A stretch of 64,000 nt of DNA from Allohahella marinimesophila. GTDB lineage: Bacteria > Pseudomonadota > Gammaproteobacteria > Pseudomonadales > Oleiphilaceae. The DNA lies in contig NZ_BAABBO010000001.1 of the NCBI RefSeq assembly GCF_039538005.1, positions 930,001 to 994,000 on the forward strand, given 5' to 3'. The notes under the pieces were generated by a model that was given only the letters and a program-made list of their open reading frames with translations, did no database searches and was not told the origin of the DNA. The translations under genes were made by a program, and so were the position numbers. Positions within the stretch are counted from its first letter, which is position 1, and each line of letters opens with the position of its first letter. Shown piece by piece: positions 8,618-18,318 of this stretch.

Positions 8618-11212
8618 TTACGCCGAGAGGCGGGTCACTGATTCCTTCGACTTGTCGACATACTTTTCCATGGTGTGGAAGTTCATGTAGCGATAGATAT
8701 CACCGGACATGCTGTCGATCTTCGCAGCGTACTCCATGTACTCCTCGACGGTCGGCAGACGGCCTTTGACAGCACCGATAGCCGCCAGTTCCGCAGAAGT
8801 CAGGTACACGTTGGCACCATCACCCAGTCGGTTCGGGAAGTTACGGGTAGAAGTGGACAGTACTGTGGCCCCAGCTTCGACTCGTGCCTGGTTACCCATG
8901 CAGAGTGAACAGCCTGGCATTTCAGTGCGCACGTCGTTCTTCTTGTAGATGTCGTAGTAGCCTTCGTCGATCAGTTGCTTCTCGTCCATCTTGGTCGGTG
9001 GTGACATCCACAGGCGAACCTGCAGTGGCTCGGAGTTTTGCTCAAGCAACTTGCCAGCCGCGCGGAAGTGGCCGATGTTGGTCATGCACGAACCGATGAA
9101 GACTTCGTCAACCTTGTCGCCAGCAACGCTGGAGAGCAGGCGGGCGTCATCTGGGTCGTTAGGTGCGCAGACGATCGGCTCCTTGATCTCGCTCAGATCG
9201 ATTTCCAGCACTTCTGCATACTCGGCATCAGCATCCGCACGCATCAGCGATGGCTTCGCCAGCCAGTCTTCCATGGCCTTGGCTCGACGCTCGAGGGTAC
9301 GGATATCGCCGTAACCTTCGGCAATCATCCAGCGCAGCATGATGATGTTGGACTTCAGGTACTCGGCAACTGAAGCTTCTGACAGCGTGATAGTGCAACC
9401 AGCAGCGGATCGCTCGGCTGAGGCATCACTCAATTCGAAAGCCTGCTCGACGGTCAGATCTTCCAGACCTTCGATTTCGAGGACTCGACCAGAGAAGGCA
9501 TTCTTCTTGCCCTTCTTGTCGACGGTCAGCAGACCCTTCTGGATACCGTAGTAGGGGATCGCATGAACGAGATCACGCAGGGTGATACCAGGCTGCTTCT
9601 TGCCCTTGAATCGAACCAGGACTGACTCCGGCATATCCAGCGGCATAACACCAGTCGCGGCGCCAAACGCTACGAGACCAGAACCGGCAGGGAAGGAGAT
9701 GCCCATCGGGAAGCGTGTGTGCGAATCGCCACCGGTGCCGACAGTGTCTGGCAGCAGCATGCGGTTGAGCCAGCTGTGAATGATGCCGTCACCAGGCCGC
9801 AGTGAAACACCACCACGGTTCATGATGAAGTCAGGCATGGTGTGCTGCATTTCAACGTCGATCGGCTTTGGATAGGCTGCCGTGTGACAGAAAGACTGCA
9901 TGACCAGGTCTGCCGAGAAACCAAGGCAGGCCAGATCTTTCAGTTCGTCACGTGTCATGGGGCCGGTGGTGTCCTGCGAACCGACTGTAGTGAGCTTTGG
10001 TTCGCAATACAGACCAGGACGCACGCCATCAACGCCGCAGGCTTTGCCGACCATCTTCTGAGCCAGTGTGAAGCCTTTGGTGGAATCAGCCGGCGCCTGT
10101 GGACGACGGAAGACTTTTGAATGCGGCAGACCCATTGACTCGCGAGCCTTGTCGGTCAGGCCACGTCCGATGATCAGGTTGATTCGGCCACCAGCCTGAA
10201 CTTCGTCGAGCAGCACGTCAGACTTGAGTTCGAACTCAGACAGCACGTCACCGGATTCAGACAGGATCTTGCCGTCGTAGGGGCGGATTTCAACGACATC
10301 GCCCATGTTCAGATCGTCAACAGGTGCTTCGAATACGAGGGCTCCAGCATCTTCCATGGTGTTGTAGAAGATCGGGGCAACCTTGTTGCCGATACAGATA
10401 CCACCGGACTTCTTGTTCGGTACACCAGGAATGTCTTCGCCGAAGAACCACAGCACCGAGTTGGTGGCTGATTTTCGTGAAGAACCAGTCCCGACCACGT
10501 CACCAACGAAAGCGACCTTGATGCCGCGGCTGAGGAGATCGTCCAGCTGCTTCATCGGGCCAACTTTACCTGGCTCATCAGGGGTCAGGCCTTCACGGGC
10601 CATCTTGTACATGGCGCGCGCGTGCAGTGGAATGTCCGGACGTGACCAGGCATCAGGTGCCGGTGACAGATCGTCGGTATTGGTTTCGCCAGTGACCTTG
10701 AACACGGCAACGCGGATGCTCTCAGGCACTTTTTCGCGCTTGGTGAACCATTCGGCATCGGCCCAGGACTGCATGACAGCCTTGGCGTGCGCATTGCCAG
10801 CCTGCGCTTTCTCTTCGACATCGTGAAACATGTCGAACATGAGCAATGTGTGCTTCAGTTCAGTGGCTGCCATGCCCGCGTATTCGCTGTCGTCGAGCAA
10901 CTCGACCATCGTGGCGATGTTGTAGCCGCCGAGCATATTGCCCAGTATCTTGATGGCACGCGCACGATCGATCAATGGAGAAGTGGTCTCACCCTTGGCG
11001 ATGGCAGACAGGAAGCCGGCCTTGACGTAGGCAGCTTCGTCCACGCCAGGTGGTACGCGGTTTTCAAGCAGGTCGAGGAGATAATCCTCTTCGCCAGCAG
11101 GTGGATTCTTCAACAGTTCTACGAGCCCGGCGACCTGATCGGCGTCCAGGGGCTTAGGAACGACGCCCTCAGCTTGTCTCTCTTCTACATGTTTGCGATA
11201 GGCTTCTAGCAC
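8618..11212 (-). CDS. acnB: Aconitate hydratase B
   Basis: This 864-residue AcnB (865 in E. coli) matches along its whole length, including KNPPAGEEDYLLDLL in the HEAT-like N-terminal domain, TGETNTDDLSPAPDAWSRPD, GSQDTTGPMTRDEL and the [4Fe-4S] cysteines in GSCMTNIGHFR and PGCSLCMGNQA. It interconverts citrate and isocitrate in the TCA cycle and may bind mRNA when apo, as known for the family. The start chosen is the GTG at 11212 (protein starting LEAYRKHVEER after the initiator), with GAGGAAAG seven bases upstream. A longer in-frame reading to 11290 would begin upstream of the likely transcription start and lacks homology. Confidence 0.97.
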   Translation of the reverse strand: MLEAYRKHVEERQAEGVVPKPLDADQVAGLVELLKNPPAGEEDYLLDLLENRVPPGVDEAAYVKAGFLSAIAKGETTSPLIDRARAIKILGNMLGGYNIATMVELLDDSEYAGMAATELKHTLLMFDMFHDVEEKAQAGNAHAKAVMQSWADAEWFTKREKVPESIRVAVFKVTGETNTDDLSPAPDAWSRPDIPLHARAMYKMAREGLTPDEPGKVGPMKQLDDLLSRGIKVAFVGDVVGTGSSRKSATNSVLWFFGEDIPGVPNKKSGGICIGNKVAPIFYNTMEDAGALVFEAPVDDLNMGDVVEIRPYDGKILSESGDVLSEFELKSDVLLDEVQAGGRINLIIGRGLTDKARESMGLPHSKVFRRPQAPADSTKGFTLAQKMVGKACGVDGVRPGLYCEPKLTTVGSQDTTGPMTRDELKDLACLGFSADLVMQSFCHTAAYPKPIDVEMQHTMPDFIMNRGGVSLRPGDGIIHSWLNRMLLPDTVGTGGDSHTRFPMGISFPAGSGLVAFGAATGVMPLDMPESVLVRFKGKKQPGITLRDLVHAIPYYGIQKGLLTVDKKGKKNAFSGRVLEIEGLEDLTVEQAFELSDASAERSAAGCTITLSEASVAEYLKSNIIMLRWMIAEGYGDIRTLERRAKAMEDWLAKPSLMRADADAEYAEVLEIDLSEIKEPIVCAPNDPDDARLLSSVAGDKVDEVFIGSCMTNIGHFRAAGKLLEQNSEPLQVRLWMSPPTKMDEKQLIDEGYYDIYKKNDVRTEMPGCSLCMGNQARVEAGATVLSTSTRNFPNRLGDGANVYLTSAELAAIGAVKGRLPTVEEYMEYAAKIDSMSGDIYRYMNFHTMEKYVDKSKESVTRLSA

Positions 11213-11291
11213 AGATCTTTCCTCGTGTCGGGACAAAGTACGAACGTCGATAGTTCGGCTGGCGCAAGTGGTCGCGCAGTTCGGGCGCATA

Positions 11292-11320
11292 TTCTACGCG
11301 AAATGACCGCGTAAGTTAAT
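11292..11320 (-). promoter_or_regulatory. Probable sigma-70 promoter of acnB
   Basis: Read on the minus strand, TTAACT (11315-11320) and TAGAAT (11292-11297) are separated by 17 bases. This gives a predicted transcription start near 11285 and a leader of roughly 70 bases before the acnB GTG. The position supports the shorter AcnB start. No operator was recognised with confidence. Confidence 0.6.
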
Positions 11321-11426
11321 CTTTACCGATGGCAGGGACGGCGTGGCGGTGGAGCGAGCCTCGAAGACCACTGGCTTCATGATAGCACGGGCGTCGGAAT
11401 TCGAATTCGGATAAGCTTTCAGCTTC

Positions 11427-12137
11427 ATGAAACAGGAATCAGCAGGAAGAATGCCAGTGGCTCACAATGCTTCACCGGACCAGATGCTGTCAGCGCCGCT
11501 GATGGCTATGCTCGCCGACATCAAATCCTTTCTTGGCGTCTCGACGCCGACGCTCTGGCTACAGGCAGCAGTCAGTCATCTGGATGCGCTGCTGGTCGAC
11601 CATGCCCAGTGCGAGAAGAAGGCCGCAGCGGCAGCCATGCAGCTCATGTTCCGTTATCCGCAGGACGCTGAACTGTGCAGGCGGATGTCGAAACTGGCGC
11701 GAGAAGAGCTGAGGCATTTCGAGCAGGTCGCCGCGCATATGCAGGCGCGTGAGATCCAGGACCGCCAGCAGACCGCTTCTCGCTATGCGAGTTCGCTGAA
11801 AACCTATATTCGCAAGGATGAGCCGCATCGACTCATAGACGCATTGCTGGTCGGCGCCTTCATAGAGGCACGATCCTGTGAGCGCTTCGCAGCGCTGGTG
11901 CCCTGGCTGAGCGATACCGGGAGCACGGCCGATCTCGAGCTGGCTGACTTCTATCGCGGACTGCTGGCCTCTGAAGGTCGCCACTTCAGACACTACATTG
12001 AGTTGGCCGAAGCGCGGGCGGACTATTCGCTGGAGCCGCGCCTGGCCGAACTGCGAGCGGTCGAGAATACACTCGTCATCGCGCCCGACGACACCTTCCG
12101 CTTCCATAGCGGGCCGCCCATGCTCCTGGCCGGCTAA
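11427..12137 (+). CDS. miaE: tRNA-(ms2io6A)-hydroxylase MiaE
   Basis: The 236-residue protein belongs to the ferritin-like diiron MiaE family: LADIKSFLGVSTPTLWLQAA near the start, then iron-ligand glutamate/histidine motifs in DHAQCEKKAAAAAMQL, AREELRHFEQV, EARSCERFAAL and ASEGRHFRHYIEL. It hydroxylates the isopentenyl group of ms2i6A at tRNA position 37 with O2. The first ATG at 11427 is used; another at 11451 follows a GGAAG too close to be certain, and homology begins only around residue 25. It is a single gene, convergent with lpxH. Confidence 0.88.
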   Translation: MKQESAGRMPVAHNASPDQMLSAPLMAMLADIKSFLGVSTPTLWLQAAVSHLDALLVDHAQCEKKAAAAAMQLMFRYPQDAELCRRMSKLAREELRHFEQVAAHMQAREIQDRQQTASRYASSLKTYIRKDEPHRLIDALLVGAFIEARSCERFAALVPWLSDTGSTADLELADFYRGLLASEGRHFRHYIELAEARADYSLEPRLAELRAVENTLVIAPDDTFRFHSGPPMLLAG

Positions 12138-12149
12138 TCGCGTCGGCTG

Positions 12150-12911
12150 TCAAAGGTCATTTGCCGGTTTCGCCAGGTGATCTGGCGACAGGCGCAACAG
12201 CCTGATGCCCTCGTCATTTGCGCGAATATAATGCATGTGCTCATGCCAGTCGCCAAGTACATAGCGTAGGCGAAGCTTAGATGCCGCTGCCGGCGTAGCG
12301 TGCAGGGCAGGGCGGTGGGTATGGCCGTGAATCATCAGGTGGCAGTCGCTGGCGTCGAAACACCCGGCCACGGCCAGGGCATTCACGTCCATGATGTCCT
12401 GGGCCTTGGTCGAGTTATCGGCCTGACTCATGGTTCGTAACTGCTGCGCCAGTTTTAATCTGTCTTCTACCGGACGCGCGAGCACCGTCTGCTGCCAGGC
12501 CTGGTCGCGGGTCAGGCTGCGAAACTTCTGGTAGCGATGGTCATCCGTGCAAAGGCTGTCGCCGTGCAGAAGCACGACCCTACGCCCATGGATATCGGTC
12601 ACCCAGGGGTCAGGGAGCAACTTGCCGCCGCATCGCTGCGCAAAATCGTCGCCCAGCAGAAAGTCCCTGTTACCGTGCATCAGGAAAATGTCACAGCCGG
12701 ACTGGCTCAGCCGCTTCAACCTGTCGGCAATCTCATTCTGCCAAGGTGCTGCCGCATCATCACCGATCCACGCCTCGAAAAAATCACCGAGTATGTAGAG
12801 GGCACCTGCGCTTGACTCGATGGCGTCGAGGAATCTGTGAAAGAACTGGAGAACACCTGGCCTTGTTTCATCCAGGTGAAGATCACTGATGAAATAGGTG
12901 CTGTGTTTCAT
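12150..12911 (-). CDS. lpxH: UDP-2,3-diacylglucosamine diphosphatase LpxH
   Basis: This calcineurin-like metallophosphoesterase carries the LpxH order of motifs: SDLHLD, GDFFEAWIGDD, HGNRDFLLGD, LLHGDSLCTDD and HGHTHRP. It hydrolyses UDP-2,3-diacylglucosamine to lipid X in lipid A synthesis, at the inner membrane face. The ATG at 12911 gives a protein beginning KHSTYFISDLHLDE, matching the family; a GTG six bases earlier (12917) is better spaced from AAAGGGA and is an alternative. It lies 22 bases after ppiB, the conserved ppiB-lpxH pair, so the outer membrane contains lipid A. Confidence 0.93.
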   Translation of the reverse strand: MKHSTYFISDLHLDETRPGVLQFFHRFLDAIESSAGALYILGDFFEAWIGDDAAAPWQNEIADRLKRLSQSGCDIFLMHGNRDFLLGDDFAQRCGGKLLPDPWVTDIHGRRVVLLHGDSLCTDDHRYQKFRSLTRDQAWQQTVLARPVEDRLKLAQQLRTMSQADNSTKAQDIMDVNALAVAGCFDASDCHLMIHGHTHRPALHATPAAASKLRLRYVLGDWHEHMHYIRANDEGIRLLRLSPDHLAKPANDL

Positions 12912-12933
12912 CGCCACTGCAATGGCCGTCCCT

Positions 12934-13437
12934 TTACTCTGCCGAGTCGACGATCGTTGCCTTCTTGATGATGACATCATCAGCTGGTACGTCCTGGTGC
13001 ATGCCCTTCACTGTCGTCTCGACCGACCTGATCTTGTCGACGATGTCCATGCCCTTCACGACCTCGCCAAACACGGCATAGCCCCAGCCTTCAGTGGTCT
13101 TGGCGCTGTGATCGAGGAAGCCATTGTCTGCCACATTGATGAAGAACTGCGCGCTGGCGGAATGCGGATCCATCGTTCGCGCCATGGCCACGGTGCCCTT
13201 CTTGTTGCCGAGACCATTGTCGGCCTCGTTCTGAATCGGCTCGCCGGTCTTCTTGGTCTGCATGCCAGGCTCAAAACCACCGCCCTGAACCATGAAGTTG
13301 GAAATGACGCGATGGAATATCGTGCCGTCGTAAAAGCCTTCCTTCACATACTTCTCGAAATTGGCTGCTGTTTTTGGCGCTTTCTCATGGTTGAGCTCTA
13401 TGTAGATATCGCCCATGGATGTTTCGAGTTTGACCAT
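12934..13437 (-). CDS. ppiB: Cytoplasmic-type peptidyl-prolyl isomerase (cyclophilin)
   Basis: This cyclophilin of 167 residues has FHRVISNFMVQGGGF, SAQFFINVADN and GYAVFGEVVKGMDIV, the conserved active-site segments (Arg in FHRV, FFIN). There is no signal peptide, so it should act in the cytoplasm on Xaa-Pro bonds. The ATG at 13437 is chosen because AGGAAGA lies seven bases upstream and the protein then starts VKLETSMGDIYIELN as in E. coli PpiB; an upstream in-frame ATG at 13485 lacks such support. It is transcribed divergently from glnS and leads into lpxH. Confidence 0.94.
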   Translation of the reverse strand: MVKLETSMGDIYIELNHEKAPKTAANFEKYVKEGFYDGTIFHRVISNFMVQGGGFEPGMQTKKTGEPIQNEADNGLGNKKGTVAMARTMDPHSASAQFFINVADNGFLDHSAKTTEGWGYAVFGEVVKGMDIVDKIRSVETTVKGMHQDVPADDVIIKKATIVDSAE

Positions 13438-13572
13438 TGGTGAGTCTTCCTGTGTGGCTTTGAAGTTCGATAGTAGTTCTGCCATTGCTTAGCTAGGCAA
13501 CTTGCTGGAAAATAGCAGGTTTGATCACAGAGTTCACCTCTGGATCCTCATTCAGCGTTGATAGAGAGCATC

Positions 13573-15366
13573 ATGGCAGATTCCAATGCTAGCGGCACGC
13601 CCACGGGCGAGTCAGGTAGCGAGTCCAGTAACGAAAAGCGGCACACTGATGTGCACAATTTCATTCTTGCCAGAGTGGACAAGGCGCTTTCGGAAGGGCT
13701 GGCTCCATCCGCCCTGCGCACACGCTTCCCACCGGAGCCGAACGGTTTCCTCCATCTGGGCCATGCCAAGTCGATCTGTCTGAATTACAGCGTGGCAGAG
13801 CGGGGTGATGGGGCCACCATGAACCTGCGCTTTGACGACACCAATCCTGAGAAGGAAGAACAGACCTATATCGACGCCATCCGTGAAGACGTGCTCTGGC
13901 TGCTGAATGAGGATGCCAGCGCGAAACAGCTCGACGATCTGCCGAGCTTCGGCGTAGAACGCTTTGCATCGAGTTACTTCGAAGAGATCTATCAGGCTGC
14001 ACGGCAACTGGTGAACAAGGGGCTTGCCTTTGTCTGCAGCCTGACGCCGGAAGAAATGACGCAGACTCGTGGGACGCTCACAGCACCAGGGCAGAACAGC
14101 CCTTATCGTGAGCGCTCCGTCGAAGAAAACATGCAGCTTCTGGAAGCCATGAGAAATGGTGAGTTCGACGATGGTCAGCACACGCTGCGGGCTAAAATCG
14201 ATATGGCGTCGCCGAACATCAATATGCGCGACCCTATCCTGTACCGAATTCGACGAACAGAGCATCACCAGACCGGCGCAATCTGGCCCATCTTTCCGAT
14301 GTACGACTTCACGCATCCGATCAGCGATGCGCTCGAAGGCATCAGTCACAGCCTGTGTACGCTTGAGTTCGAAGACCATCGCCCGCTGTATGACTGGGTC
14401 ATGCGAGAGGTTGATTTCGAGGCGCTCGGCGCACCTGACGTCCCTGCGCTGCCGGTACAGATTGAGTTTGCACGGCTGAATCTCAACTACACCGTACTCA
14501 GCAAGCGCAAGCTCAAGCGCCTGGTCGATGAAGAGATCGTCAATGGCTGGGCTGATCCCCGCATGCCAACGATTGCCGGTATGCGAGCTCGCGGCTTCAC
14601 GGCAAAGGCGCTGAATCATTTTTGCCGCATGATAGGCGTCACCCGCAGTGATGCCGTTGTGGATGTGTCCACCCTCGAGTTCGCTGTACGCGAAGACCTC
14701 AACGAGCGTGCCCCCCGGGCGATGTGTGTGCAGGCCCCTTTAAAGGTCGTTATCACGAACTATCCGGAAGACCGTGAGGAAATGCTCGACGCTGCCAGGC
14801 ATCCGCAGAACCCTGATTTTGGAACTCGCGCAGTTCCGTTTTCGAGGGAAATCTATATCGAAGCCGACGATTTTCGCGAAGAAGCCAACAAGAAGTTCAA
14901 GCGGCTCGTGCTTGGAAAGGAGGTTCGGCTGCGAAATGCCTATGTGATCCGCTGTGTTGATTGCATCAAAGATGCCAGCGGCAAGATTGTTGAACTTCAC
15001 TGCGAATATGATGACAAGACGCTGGGGCGCGATCCTGAAGATCGCAAGGTCAAGGGCGTCATTCACTGGGTTTCTGCGGCGCATGCTGTGCCATTGACCC
15101 TGCATCTGTACGATCGGCTCTTCAGCGAGCCACTGCCCGAGGCCAACAAGGAAATCGACTTTCTGGAAGGCCTGAATCCCAACTCCTTGCAGATTGTCGA
15201 GGGCGCGCTCGGCGAGGCTTCGCTGGCGCAGGATGGCGGTGGCTTCCCCCTGCAGTTTGAGCGGACAGGGTATTTCATAGCGGCTGGCCCGCAGTCGCCG
15301 GGTGTCTATTACAGAACTGTGCCCCTGCGCGACACCTGGGCCGGAGGCGCTGATGACAACGGCTGA
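13573..15366 (+). CDS. glnS: Glutaminyl-tRNA synthetase
   Basis: This class I synthetase of about 597 residues has the HIGH-type motif in PPEPNGFLHLGHAKSI and the KMSKS equivalent VLSKRKL, followed by the two beta-barrel anticodon-binding domains characteristic of GlnRS. It charges tRNA-Gln with glutamine directly, as in gammaproteobacteria. The ATG at 13573 is preferred over an in-frame TTG at 13558. The N-terminal 25 residues are Ser/Gly-rich and extend beyond E. coli GlnRS. Its last 14 bases overlap the cysS start, so the two synthetases are coupled. Confidence 0.96.
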   Translation: MADSNASGTPTGESGSESSNEKRHTDVHNFILARVDKALSEGLAPSALRTRFPPEPNGFLHLGHAKSICLNYSVAERGDGATMNLRFDDTNPEKEEQTYIDAIREDVLWLLNEDASAKQLDDLPSFGVERFASSYFEEIYQAARQLVNKGLAFVCSLTPEEMTQTRGTLTAPGQNSPYRERSVEENMQLLEAMRNGEFDDGQHTLRAKIDMASPNINMRDPILYRIRRTEHHQTGAIWPIFPMYDFTHPISDALEGISHSLCTLEFEDHRPLYDWVMREVDFEALGAPDVPALPVQIEFARLNLNYTVLSKRKLKRLVDEEIVNGWADPRMPTIAGMRARGFTAKALNHFCRMIGVTRSDAVVDVSTLEFAVREDLNERAPRAMCVQAPLKVVITNYPEDREEMLDAARHPQNPDFGTRAVPFSREIYIEADDFREEANKKFKRLVLGKEVRLRNAYVIRCVDCIKDASGKIVELHCEYDDKTLGRDPEDRKVKGVIHWVSAAHAVPLTLHLYDRLFSEPLPEANKEIDFLEGLNPNSLQIVEGALGEASLAQDGGGFPLQFERTGYFIAAGPQSPGVYYRTVPLRDTWAGGADDNG

Positions 15367-16855
15367 TGCACTAGCTGGTGCAAAGACAGGCCAGCTCTTT
15401 ATCCATGACACGATGAGTGGACAGAAGCGCCTGTTCGAGCCGTTAAAAGGCGCCACTGGCAGCAATCCCGCAACGGTCGGCATGTATGTTTGTGGCATGA
15501 CGGTGTACGACTACTGTCACATTGGTCACGGCCGGGTCATGGTGGCCTTTGATGTGATCACCCGTCATCTGCGAGCATTGGGTTTTCAGCTGAAGTACGT
15601 TCGCAACATCACTGATGTGGATGACAAGATTCTCCGGCGGGCGGCCGAAAATGGTGAAGATCCTGTGGCCCTGACCGAGCGCTTCATTGATGCCATGCAT
15701 GAGGATGAGCGCGCATTGGGTGTGCTGCCGCCAGACGCCGAGCCGCGAGCCACCGCCCACATTGACGGCATTATCAAACTGATCCAGCGTCTGATTAATC
15801 AGAACGCGGCGTATCAGGCCGCCAACGGCGATGTGTACTTTTCCATCGAAGCATTTCCGGACTATGGCAAGTTGAATCGGCGGAAGGTCGAAGAGTCAGT
15901 AGCCGGTTCGCGGGTTGAGGTGAACGAGGCAAAACGTCATCCGGCTGATTTCGTGCTCTGGAAAGCAGTGGCCGACAGTGATGGCGGGGGCGAAGGCGTG
16001 CCGCCCTTGAGCTGGGATTCGCCCTGGGGGCAGGGCCGACCGGGCTGGCATATCGAGTGCTCGGCAATGTCGTTCGACATGCTTGGTGAGTCCTTCGATA
16101 TCCATGGTGGTGGGCCGGATCTCAAGTTTCCTCATCACGAAAATGAGATTGCGCAGTCTGAATGTGCCTCGGGCCAGCAGTTCGCCAATGTCTGGATGCA
16201 TGCCGGGGCTGTGCGGGTGAACAAGGAGAAGATGTCGAAGTCTCTGGGCAACTTCTTCACCATTCGCGAGATTCTGGAAAAGTATCAGCCCGAAGTGCTG
16301 CGTTTCTTCCTCGTATCCAGCCACTACAGAAGCGCTATTGATTATTCGGAGCAGGGTCTCGTCGAAGCTCGGCAGGGGCTTGATCGTCTCTATCAGGCCT
16401 TGCGAGATGCTGGTGAGCAGGATGGAGCAGGCGTCGAAGCACTGAATTCAGAGCACATGGCTGCTTTCGACGCGGCAATGAACGATGATTTCAACACGGC
16501 CGGTGCGGTCGCCGTGCTGTTTACAGCGGCCAGGGATCTCAACAAGCTGCTCAGGGCTCGTGAGCCGCTCGGTAGTGCAGTGGCCACGCTCAAGGCCCTG
16601 GGCGCCCGCCTTGGGTTATTGGAGCAGGATCCGGAAGCCTATTTCCTCTGGTCAGCGGCCACCAGTGAGGCCGAGCTTGGCGAAGCCGACATTGAGCAGT
16701 TTATCGAGCAGCGGAAACAGGCCAAACTCGCCGGTGACTACGCCGAGTCCGATCGAGTGCGAGACTATCTGCTAGAGCGGGGTGTCAGGCTTCGAGACAC
16801 CCGTGAAGGGACCAGCTGGCAGCGTGTGGATCCGTCCGAAGCCGCTAAGGCTTGA
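15353..16855 (+). CDS. cysS: Cysteinyl-tRNA synthetase
   Basis: The protein has the CysRS signatures CGMTVYDYCHIGHGR (zinc cysteine plus HIGH), NITDVDDKI, GWHIECSAMS, GGGPDLKFPHHENE (zinc ligands) and KMSKSLGN. It is about 500 residues and complete. It attaches cysteine to tRNA-Cys. The ATG at 15353 has GGAGG six bases upstream and lies inside the end of glnS; a longer frame from 15302 is unsupported. Extra residues precede the family's usual start. It ends 11 bases inside the convergent folD stop region. Confidence 0.96.
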   Translation: MTTADALAGAKTGQLFIHDTMSGQKRLFEPLKGATGSNPATVGMYVCGMTVYDYCHIGHGRVMVAFDVITRHLRALGFQLKYVRNITDVDDKILRRAAENGEDPVALTERFIDAMHEDERALGVLPPDAEPRATAHIDGIIKLIQRLINQNAAYQAANGDVYFSIEAFPDYGKLNRRKVEESVAGSRVEVNEAKRHPADFVLWKAVADSDGGGEGVPPLSWDSPWGQGRPGWHIECSAMSFDMLGESFDIHGGGPDLKFPHHENEIAQSECASGQQFANVWMHAGAVRVNKEKMSKSLGNFFTIREILEKYQPEVLRFFLVSSHYRSAIDYSEQGLVEARQGLDRLYQALRDAGEQDGAGVEALNSEHMAAFDAAMNDDFNTAGAVAVLFTAARDLNKLLRAREPLGSAVATLKALGARLGLLEQDPEAYFLWSAATSEAELGEADIEQFIEQRKQAKLAGDYAESDRVRDYLLERGVRLRDTREGTSWQRVDPSEAAKA

Positions 16856-17774
16856 GCGTAGCCGCGAGCAGGGTATTTTCCAGCAGGGTGGCCACAGTCA
16901 TGGGACCTACGCCACCTGGAACAGGAGTGATCAGGGCCGCGCGCTGGATTGCGGCATCGAACTCGACATCGCCGCAAAGCTTGCCGCAGTCGAGTCGATT
17001 GATGCCCACATCGATGACTACGGCGCCTGGCTTGATCCACTCTCCCTTGACCAGGCCCGGTATGCCCACCGCCACGATGAGAATATCAGCCATTGCGACC
17101 TTGTGAGCGAGATTGCTGGTGAACTTGTGAGTAACGGTGACTGTGCTGCCGACCAACAGCATTTCAAGCGCCATCGGTCGGCCCACGATATTCGAGGCGC
17201 CTACTATGACCGTGTCCTTGCCCTTGGGGTCGATACCACTTTTCTGCAGCAGTGTGATGATGCCTTTGGGCGTACATGGGCGAAGCGCAGGCATACGCTG
17301 AGCGAGACGCCCAACATTGTAGGGGTGGAACCCGTCCACATCCTTGCCTGGATGGATGCGCTCGAGCAGAGGAGCTGCTTCCAGGTGGGCAGGCAAGGGG
17401 AGTTGCAGGAGAATGCCATCAATTTCCCCATCTTCATTCAGTTCATCGATCAGCGCCTCGAGCGATGCCTGTGATGCGTCGGCCTCAAGCACGTAGCGTC
17501 GTGACAGGAAGCCGACCTCTTCACAGGCTTTGGTCTTGTGGCTCACATACACCGCAGATGCGGGGTCTTGACCCACAAGAATGACAGCCAGCCCTGGCAC
17601 ACGCAGGCCTTGTTCAATTCTCCTCTCCACGGCCAGCTTCACCTCGGCGCGAATGCCGGCGGCAATCGCCTTGCCCGGAATGAGTCTGGCGCCACCCTTC
17701 ACAGCCTCTTCGAATATCAGCGTTGGCGCCGGGCGATGGTTGTGACTGGAAGTGGACTTGTTCTCGGGCTGCAT
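16845..17774 (-). CDS. folD: Bifunctional methylenetetrahydrofolate dehydrogenase/cyclohydrolase
   Basis: The protein has the FolD motifs YVSHKTKACEEVG (catalytic Lys), DGILLQLPLP, KDVDGFHPYNVGRL, GASNIVGRPMA (NADP site) and TPVPGGVGPMT. It interconverts 5,10-methylene-THF and 10-formyl-THF. The 309-residue reading carries an extra N-terminal stretch of about 30 residues before IPGKAIAAGIRAE; the true start may be internal, but no clearly better ribosome-binding site was found. It is convergent with cysS with an 11-base overlap, and the order glnS-cysS-folD-tRNA-tig matches Pseudomonas. Confidence 0.95.
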   Translation of the reverse strand: MQPENKSTSSHNHRPAPTLIFEEAVKGGARLIPGKAIAAGIRAEVKLAVERRIEQGLRVPGLAVILVGQDPASAVYVSHKTKACEEVGFLSRRYVLEADASQASLEALIDELNEDGEIDGILLQLPLPAHLEAAPLLERIHPGKDVDGFHPYNVGRLAQRMPALRPCTPKGIITLLQKSGIDPKGKDTVIVGASNIVGRPMALEMLLVGSTVTVTHKFTSNLAHKVAMADILIVAVGIPGLVKGEWIKPGAVVIDVGINRLDCGKLCGDVEFDAAIQRAALITPVPGGVGPMTVATLLENTLLAATLKP

Positions 17775-17936
17775 GAATGGTCTCTTGCTGGGAAATCATT
17801 GGCCGAAGCTCCGCGCTAGCTGGCGGTGTCTTCGAGGCTTCGTTGGCGGGCACAAGTGTAGCGAAATTTACCCTTGCTGGTAAGCATTCACCGGCTCGCA
17901 CCGCTTCGGCCGGGAGTCGGACAGGACAGGCTTGTA

Positions 17937-17965
17937 TTGATTCTCCGGCCACCAGACCGTATTAT
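17937..17965 (+). promoter_or_regulatory. Promoter of tRNA-Arg(TCT)
   Basis: TTGATT (17937-17942) and TATTAT (17960-17965) are separated by exactly 17 bases. The segment after the -10 box is GC-rich (CCGCGC), the discriminator type often found at stable RNA promoters under stringent control. The expected start is near 17972, about 31 bases before the tRNA. Confidence 0.7.
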
Positions 17966-18002
17966 CCGCGCTTCACTGTGACGGTACTACCGAAGAGCAT
18001 GA

Positions 18003-18079
<77 letters not shown>

Positions 18080-18119
18080 TTGAATCGTGTTATCTTTACA
18101 GTGTAGCGACAACAAACAT

Positions 18120-18148
18120 TTGACATCACGTCAGGGCGTTATTACTAT
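18120..18148 (+). promoter_or_regulatory. Second promoter inside the tRNA cluster
   Basis: A consensus -35 TTGACA (18120-18125) and TACTAT (18143-18148) are spaced by 17 bases, 40 bases after tRNA-Arg. The predicted start is near 18155, leaving a leader of about 165 bases before tRNA-His that has no recognised gene. It probably drives tRNA-His and tRNA-Leu independently of tRNA-Arg. Confidence 0.65.
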
Positions 18149-18318
18149 CTCGGCCCTGAATATTGCTCGAATTGCGTTGAAGCAGCTCAAAACCGGTACT
18201 TGTGCCTGGTGAGAGTCAGTTAAGTGTAAGTAGAGTAAAATAGGTTCGGCGCCCTTTGGTAAAAGGGGTTGTAGCCCAGACGGCCGTCATGGCTTGAAAG
18301 GCGCAGCATGCTGGAGAT

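Noticed and set aside
11213..11290. Longer AcnB start
   Set aside because: The predicted promoter begins transcription near 11285 and the GTG at 11212 has a strong ribosome-binding site and gives the normal AcnB N-terminus.
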